Part shown: positions 58,605 through 64,000 of the stretch, one piece after another
Numbering within the stretch: position 1 is the stretch's first letter
Layout of the letters: every line of letters begins with the position of its first letter
From: Dryomyza anilis
Lineage: Eukaryota; Arthropoda; Insecta; Diptera; Dryomyzidae
Direction: 5' to 3'
Assembly (NCBI GenBank): GCA_951804985.1
Contig: OX638134.1
Span: 79,029,679 to 79,093,678 of the forward strand
DNA: 64,000 bases
The notes under the pieces: model-generated
Database searches by the model: none
Seen by the model: the letters and a program-made list of their open reading frames with translations, nothing else
What the model was told of the DNA's origin: nothing
Program-made: the position numbers and the translations under genes

Positions 58605-59168
58605 AAATAGTGTCGAAAGGTTTAACAATGAATAGAAATGTTCAAATTAGTAATTCCTTGAATGCCGCGCCTGACACAGTCGATAATATGTCAAAAAAAA
58701 TGGTTCTACCGTATGTTGAAATTTTGTTGCTTTCGTCAGATCCATAATATTGTCAGAGCCATAATTTACGATAACACCTATGTTCATTCAATTTGACATG
58801 GAATTGTTATGTGTCTTTGAAAAATGTGTTTTTTCGGACCAATTGCGTGCCCTTTTGTGTTGGTATTAGGAGCACATTTACGAGTCATATCATAAATTCT
58901 TTGATTTTACTTCCTTTATTAAAAATTATATACAAAAGTAGCAGTCATGCCAAGCCGTATCTAACACGTGAAAAGAAGGCTAACAATTATCAATTAACAT
59001 ATCGTCGTTATCATGCCAAAGGGGCGAAAGTGCAATTTTTGACATTTGCGTTTTTTTACATTTTTGAATGTAGTTTATCCTCAAGTATGCTGTGCCAAAA
59101 TCGCGTGTCATTTTGTTGGATATTTCTAGCCACAAAAGACAAAACCCAAATGGCGAATTTGAAAATTT

Positions 59169-59505
59169 GAAAATCTTGTCATGCCAAAAAGGCGAATCTT
59201 TTCGTTTTTTCGCCATAACTTTTTATTGGAATAAGATAAAATAGTGGTGTAAAAGCATTTATTGTTTGTATTCAAAGCACCTATCGTTCTGCATCATTAA
59301 TTAAAAATATTTTGCCAAACATTAATTTGCCATTTGCTATTTGCAGGAAAAAATGTTTTGCAAAATATTTTTAAATAATGATGCAGTTCAATAGGTACTT
59401 TAAAAACAAACAATTAATACCTTCTCACCACTATTTTATCTTGTACCATAAAAGAGTTATGGCAAAAAAACGGAAAGTTTCGCCCTTTTGGCATGACAAG
59501 ATTTT
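59169..59505. mobile_element. foldback element with CTTGTCATGCC ends
   Basis: AAAATCTTGTCATGCCAAAA at 59169 is mirrored by TTTTGGCATGACAAGATTTT ending at 59505. AAGATAAAATAGTGGTG pairs with CACCACTATTTTATCTTGT, and CTGCATCATTA with TAATGATGCAG. The arms are about 160 bases and the centre is near 59340. Related half-copies lie on both sides (58990-59060 and 59534 onward). Confidence 0.85.
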
Positions 59506-59533
59506 CATAATTTCCAATTTCTTAGTTTTTTTT

Positions 59534-60480
59534 GCATTCATTTTTTATTGGTTCAAGATAAAAGGCATTAATTGTTTGTTTTTAAAGCACCTATCGAACT
59601 GCATCATTACTTTACTTTATTTTGACAAATATTTATACCCTACACCTATGAGGTACAGGGTATATTAACTTGTGTATGAAAAAGTATATATATTCTTGAT
59701 CAGCATCACTACCCGAGTCCGTTTAGCCATGTCCGTCTGTCTGTCTGTCTGTCCGTCTTGCTGTCTTGCTGTCCGAATACAGAATAACTTGATCAATACT
59801 GATCAGAATTCGATGAAATTTCGTCTCAATATATTTTAGCCAAAAGTAGGAACTGAGTTTGAAAATGAGCCAAATCGGTCAACGGACACGCCCACCTCCC
59901 ATACAAGTCACTTTTATATAACTATTTCGGAACTAAGAACTCGAAAAGTATGCAAGGTATAGTTAAAAAATTTAAAACATATTGTTAGAATTCACCTAAA
60001 AATATGTGGTCCAAAAATGGGCGTGATCCGCCCACTTTTTTTTTTCATTATTTCCCGGGTTTTCATAGTGGAAATTTGATCCGTAAATTATTAAAATCAA
60101 ATCTATGAATTATTAGCCTTTCAAAATTTTAAATATAGGCGTGGTCCGCCCAATTACATTTTTCAATTTTTTTTTTTAGTTTTTTATATAATTTTTTAAT
60201 TTATGGGGTCTTATATCCCGTAAATTTCTGATATATGAATAATATTCTGAGGGTAAATATCCCCACCAAAGGTGTAGGGTATTTCATAGTCGGGCCCGAC
60301 CGACTATAAAAATCCGCCCCATGTGACCTAACTTTCCCAACTCGTTTTTTCCTGCAAATAACAAATGGCAAATTAATGTTTGACAAAATATTTCTAATAG
60401 ATAGGTGCTTTTAAAACAAACAATTAATGCCTCCACATTACTATTTTATCTTGCGCTAATAAAAAGTTACAGCATAAAAA
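59534..60480. mobile_element. second foldback of the same family, split by a Helentron
   Basis: The left arm 59534-59631 (TTTTTATTGGTTCAAGATAA, GGCATTAATTGTTTGTTTTT, AAAGCACCTATCG) pairs with the right arm 60353-60480, where TTGCGCTAATAAAAAGTTAC, AAAACAAACAATTAATGCC and ATAGATAGGTGCTTTT occur. The Helentron at 59632-60352 sits at the loop. Without it the two arms would form one palindrome like the neighbour at 59169. Confidence 0.75.
59632..60352 (+). mobile_element. Helentron/mini-me subfamily 2
   Basis: It begins TATACCCTACACCTATGAGG, has the GTCTGTC/GTCTTGCT tract near 59732-59770, GTGGTCCGCCC blocks, the terminal stem TAGTCGGGCCCGACCGACTA near 60288-60306, and the tail CTAACTTTCCCAACTCG. 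It closely matches 621-1431, but with a shorter microsatellite and a small gap in the core. Confidence 0.85.
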
Positions 60481-60756
60481 TCAAAAATATTTTCGTTTTG
60501 ATCTGGATATAGCCTCACAAAATCGGTATTTATTTTATTTTGACAAATCTAAAGGTTGTCCAAATCTAAAGATATTTTATAGACGTTATAATTAGTGACG
60601 AATAAACTAAAATAATAGAAAAAAAAATTAAAAAAATATACATTTTTCTAATTTTTAAAGCACTTCAAACTTTAAAATTTGATTTCCCAAAATTTTTAAA
60701 AATGCACATTCGCCCCTTGTCAGTATCATGAGGGTAAACATTTTCTGGACTTGCTC

Positions 60757-61450
60757 ATATGGGCATTTCATGTGGTTCCGGACGGGAAATTCGTACGTGC
60801 TAGTAATAGTTAAATACCAATCTGTTAAATATTAGAGAATTCTATATTTTAGATCAAAAGATATAAATTAAATATTGGTCGCTTCGGACGGGAACAAAAA
60901 CGAAAGTGCATGTCGGTGTTTATACGGAAAGTTCAAAAATTCACTGAATTTTGCATACAAATTATTTTTTCTAATTATTTACAAAAATAGCAAAGATTAT
61001 GTGCTTTGTTTGTAAATTTACGCTTTGTATACTTTTTTTCATAATAAATAACAGAAAATTCCGGACGGGACAATTTTCTTAAAATACTTTTTGAATACAA
61101 ATTATTTTTTTGAATAATTCAGAAAAGATAGCTAAGATAATTTACTTAATTTTTGTATATGTAAACTTTGTGCCTAAAATTTATAGTTATTTTGTAAAAA
61201 CTTACAGAATAATTCCGGATGTTCCGTATTAAAATTTGAATTACGATTTGTTGCTAAAAATAATTTTACATCTGACAGGATTAATAATCATTATTTCGAA
61301 ATGAAAAGTACCAATCGAATTTCCAGATAATTTTTTATAGATTTGAATTTTTTTTTACTTTTTTATGAAAACAATTTTTTTTTTTTGATATTTTTTACAT
61401 TTTTGTTTCCGAAAGTGATAGTTTGCAATTAGCCGTTAAAAATGTTCTTG
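60757..61450 (+). mobile_element. GGACGGGA-family dispersed repeat, copy 2
   Basis: ATATGGGCATTTCATGTGGT, CCGGACGGGAAATTCGTACG, CTTCGGACGGGAAC, AAAATTCCGGACGGGAC and ATTCCGGATGTTCCG occur in the order of the copy at 27872-28625, on the same strand. There is no ORF or clear terminal repeat. Confidence 0.7.
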
Positions 61451-62195
61451 AATTACTATCGATGTTTACATTTTTAAAAATGCCGAGGAAATTATACTTT
61501 ATAAACTTAAGATTCAATTCTTTAAAAAACGTTGTTGGTTTAATATGATAATAATTGTATCTTCTTGGTTCCGTAAGTGATAATAGGACACCCTTATTTA
61601 AAAATCAAAATTTCTAATTAATCAATTTTCAACGTCACAAATTGTTGTAATATTGGATTCGAATCTTTATTTCAATGCAGTGCAATTTCAATAACTGAAG
61701 TCAAAGCAATTTTGAAATCATGTCGTATTGTAGTAGAATCCTCATGATTCCCAATTACCAAAGTCGTTGTCGTGAATATTTTGTAGTTGCTGGTTTTGAT
61801 TGTTATTGCAACAACCAGATAGGCAGCAACAATAAAATGGGTGACAACAACATGGTCAACCAAAATATGCCCAACAATGCGAGCAACATTTGGTCAAATG
61901 CAATTTAAACTGCGTCGTACGTCGCATTATTCGATGTTGCTGTTGGTGCACAATGTTGTTGCTGCTTCCGCAACAATTGCACGATAATGCTGCTGCTGAT
62001 GATGATAATAATGATGTCGGCAATGATGACAACGATGAGGCAACTCAACTCAACTCGACGCAATGCAACGCATACCGCAAGAGAAGGAAGAAATGCTTTT
62101 GTTGCCGCTGCACCTTGTTTCATTTGGCGCCGCTTTTGGCTGAGCAACAATTGCCGGCGTTGGCAGCGTTGCATTGAACTAAATGCGTGCTGCCA
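61451..62195. other. 5' flank of gene E, trinucleotide-rich
   Basis: After AT-rich sequence, 61780-62170 is rich in CAACAA, GTTGTTGC and GATGATGATAATAATG words. Frames on both strands are open through it but are made of repeated Asp, Gln or Cys codons with no family match. I read it as promoter-proximal non-coding DNA. Confidence 0.4.
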
Positions 62196-62201
62196 GATCG
62201 A

Positions 62202-62208
62202 TATAAAA
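62202..62208 (+). promoter_or_regulatory. TATA box of gene E
   Basis: TATAAAA in the context GATCGATATAAAAACCAG lies 273 bases upstream of the ATG of gene E. The following sequence is GC-balanced, as expected of a transcription start region. Then an AT-rich stretch (62280-62420) is either 5' UTR or a small intron. No clear initiator was singled out. Confidence 0.5.
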
Positions 62209-62474
62209 ACCAGGCGAACACAAAGTGTGGCAAGTACACGAACGGCGAGTGGCACAGCGTGCGGTTTACAAGTGGCAGCAAAAGAAATATTTCATTTTTT
62301 ACAAAATATAAATTTAAAATATATAAAAAATATTAAAATAAAATATATTTTGAACAAAATAATATATTTTATAATAAAAAACATAGTATTTTGAAAACAA
62401 TAAAAAACTAAAATAAAGTCCTAAATTTTGTGCAAATTGAATTTTTGTGTATTACTAAAATACCCAACGTCATC

Positions 62475-63914
62475 ATGCAATCGCCTTTGACGTCGCTGCT
62501 TTGGTGTGGCATCTGCTGCGCTGCCCTGAGCTGCGTCGCCGCGCAGTTCATTTACGACTCAGTGCCGCCGGCGCACTTTGCTGCCGCCTATCAAAACTTT
62601 CAGCAGGCAGAGCCGAAGCAAATGCAGGTCCGAACGCCGTACGGACTGCCGACGCATGAAATCGATCGGCAACAACGTTCGCTCTATGGCGGCGGCGGTT
62701 GGAATGGTGGTGGTGGCGGTCATGGCGGTTGGAATGGTGGTGGCGGTCACGGTGGCTATGGATTCGGTCTAGGGAACATTGGCAAAAATGATCTAGTCGC
62801 TCTTTTGGAAGCCTTTAAAGAGGTTTCTGCTTCAGCGCCAGCACCTGCACCCGAACCGGAGCCCGAGCCAGAGCCCGAAGAAGAACCCGAACCAGAGTCG
62901 GAAGAAGCACCGGCTCCAGCGCCTGCTCCCGCACCAGAGGCACCAGCGGCACCGGGTGGCGTGCCATTGACCGTTTCATTGCCCGCTTTTGTGCCGATTC
63001 AATTGTCGGCCATGTATACGGCACCTGTGCCGTTAGCACCAGCTCCAGGTGGTGGCGCTGCAGCTGGAGGCGGCGGCGGCGGTGGAGGAGGAGGTGGAGG
63101 TGATGAGCCAGCACCCGAGGAGGAAGGTGGCGATGAGGAAGAGGAGGAGGATTTACCGCACCATAAGCTGCGTCTGCAACCATTCTACCGGTCGTATAGT
63201 CGCAGCGGCTTCAGATCGTCGCCGCGCAAGGTCAAATCGACGCGCAGCAAATCGTCTAAAACAAGGTATTGAAATAGTTAATTTTTTTATTAAAATTATA
63301 TATATTAAAAAAATATTTTCAAACAAAAAAATATTCTATGAAAAAACTATTTTTCGATAAATAAAAAAAAATATATATATTTTCAATAATTTTTATATTT
63401 TTAAAATTTTATTTTTAAATATACACATTTCTTCAATTTATATTATTTTTTACAATTCACAATAATTCATCTGACTTATTTCTTTCTCATTTCAGAAATT
63501 TCAAATCTGTACGACCACGGTAAGTCTCCTCAACCATTCAGAAAACACGCCTGATTTTCAATATTTTTATATTTATTTTGAAAATAGGAAATGTTTCTGT
63601 TCTCATAATTGAATATTTTTGTTCTTATACTTTTTATTTGTTAAATATTTTTACAAAAATTATTTGTCCAATTTTTATTTTATCAACCATTTTTTCTCGA
63701 TCATTCCATAAAGCTCTCTGACCAACTTTCAATATGCCCACTCCGAACCAAGGCAAGTGTTTGATTTTCTTACTATGTTCGCAAAGAATTCAATAATATT
63801 TTTTATTTAATTTCTCACAGAGTTTATAACGCTCCACCGCCGCCGTTTCTGTCACGCATGCCGGCTCATCTGAAAATCGTGCCATCTTCTCAGTTACTCA
63901 GCAATTGGAACTGA
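62475..63914 (+). CDS. secreted Gly/Pro/Glu-rich protein, gene E, function unknown
   Basis: Four exons: 62475-63265, 63498-63521, 63714-63752 and 63821-63914, giving 315 residues. ATG 62475 begins a clear signal peptide (MQSPLTSLLWCGICCAALSC, cleavage after VAA, ~23). An in-frame frame extends 5' of it without an ATG. In order: Tyr/Gln-containing segment (24-70), Gly/Trp/His-rich tract with GGWNGGGGHGG (~72-103), NDLVALLEAFKE (~110), Ala-Pro then Glu-Pro repeats (~122-165), a Pro/Val stretch, a run of 13 Gly (~203), an acidic tract (~218-233), a basic Ser/Arg/Lys tail, and a C-terminus LKIVPSSQLLSNWN. Phases agree only if intron 3 is GC-AG (GCAAGT donor at 63753). I do not recognise the family. 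Composition fits an extracellular matrix, cuticle or eggshell-type protein, which is inference. No link to taste is apparent. Confidence 0.8.
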
Positions 63915-63940
63915 ATTCGTAGCGGTCCTGTTGCCAATGC

Positions 63941-64000
63941 AGATGTCTTTTAGATGTCTTTTAGATGTCTTTTTAATGTCTTTTAGATGTCTTTTAGATA
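63941..64000. repeat. 11-bp tandem repeat ATGTCTTTTAG, running off window
   Basis: Five units of ATGTCTTTTAG (one variant, ATGTCTTTTTA) begin 27 bases after the stop codon of gene E and continue to the window edge. They probably lie in the 3' UTR. Confidence 0.85.

Noticed and set aside
61905..62255. Open frames of 95-135 codons on both strands upstream of gene E
   Set aside because: They consist of repeated trinucleotides (Asp, Gln, Met, Ile codons), overlap a TATA box, and show no domain.
62815..63183. Antisense His/Leu/Arg-rich frame of 122 codons
   Set aside because: It is a shadow of the GC-rich coding sequence of gene E on the opposite strand. There is no independent evidence for it.

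Overview
The window is nuclear DNA of an insect, most likely a higher fly (Diptera, possibly a tephritid fruit fly). Three things point there: AT-rich sequence, a tandem cluster of Gr64-type sugar gustatory receptor genes with many GT-AG introns, and interspersed repeats with GTCY microsatellites of the dipteran mini-me/DINE (Helentron) type. The species cannot be named from the sequence alone.

Layout of genes, all on the + strand: receptor A (5' end lost off the left edge; exons from 1967 to the stop at 8223), receptor B (13167-24066, 10 exons, 463 aa), receptor C (27428-36677, 8 exons, 489 aa), receptor D (40085-53176, 9 exons, 476 aa), then after 9.3 kb of repeat-rich DNA a secreted Gly/Pro/Glu-rich protein, gene E (62475-63914, 4 exons, 315 aa). 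All splice phases were checked by hand, and each model gives an open reading frame with no frameshift. B, C and D end in the insect gustatory receptor signature TYELVL-Q-F. A carries a degraded form (IYELVLIDQ). A short first-exon-like ORF at 10739-10812 lies between A and B, and it is phase-compatible with exon 2 of B.

The genes are buried in repeats. One 19-bp satellite monomer (AAAAATTCAATTTTTCACT) forms large arrays at 11.6-12.8, 13.9-15.5, 16.4-17.5, 24.75-26.8 and 40.3-43.0 kb, in both orientations. Several other minisatellites are each confined to one intron or gap: a GTGGTGA type, a GGCACATGATT type, an AAAGTAG type, a GAATTGTCTCGGG type and a TTTTTATA octamer. Mobile elements include about ten Helentron/mini-me copies in two subfamilies, five copies of a tRNA-derived SINE (one split by a Tc1-like MITE), at least six large foldback (palindromic) elements, one 1.1-kb TIR element and a 3' fragment of a non-LTR retrotransposon.

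Together A-D would encode subunits of heteromeric sugar-gated cation channels in gustatory neurons. Gene E looks unrelated to taste. The points most worth a second look are the orphan first exon before B, inverted satellite arrays that could fold B precursor RNA, exon fusions in C and D, the diverged C-terminal motif of A, nested transposons beside exon 7 of D, and the unrecognised secreted protein E with a probable GC-AG intron.
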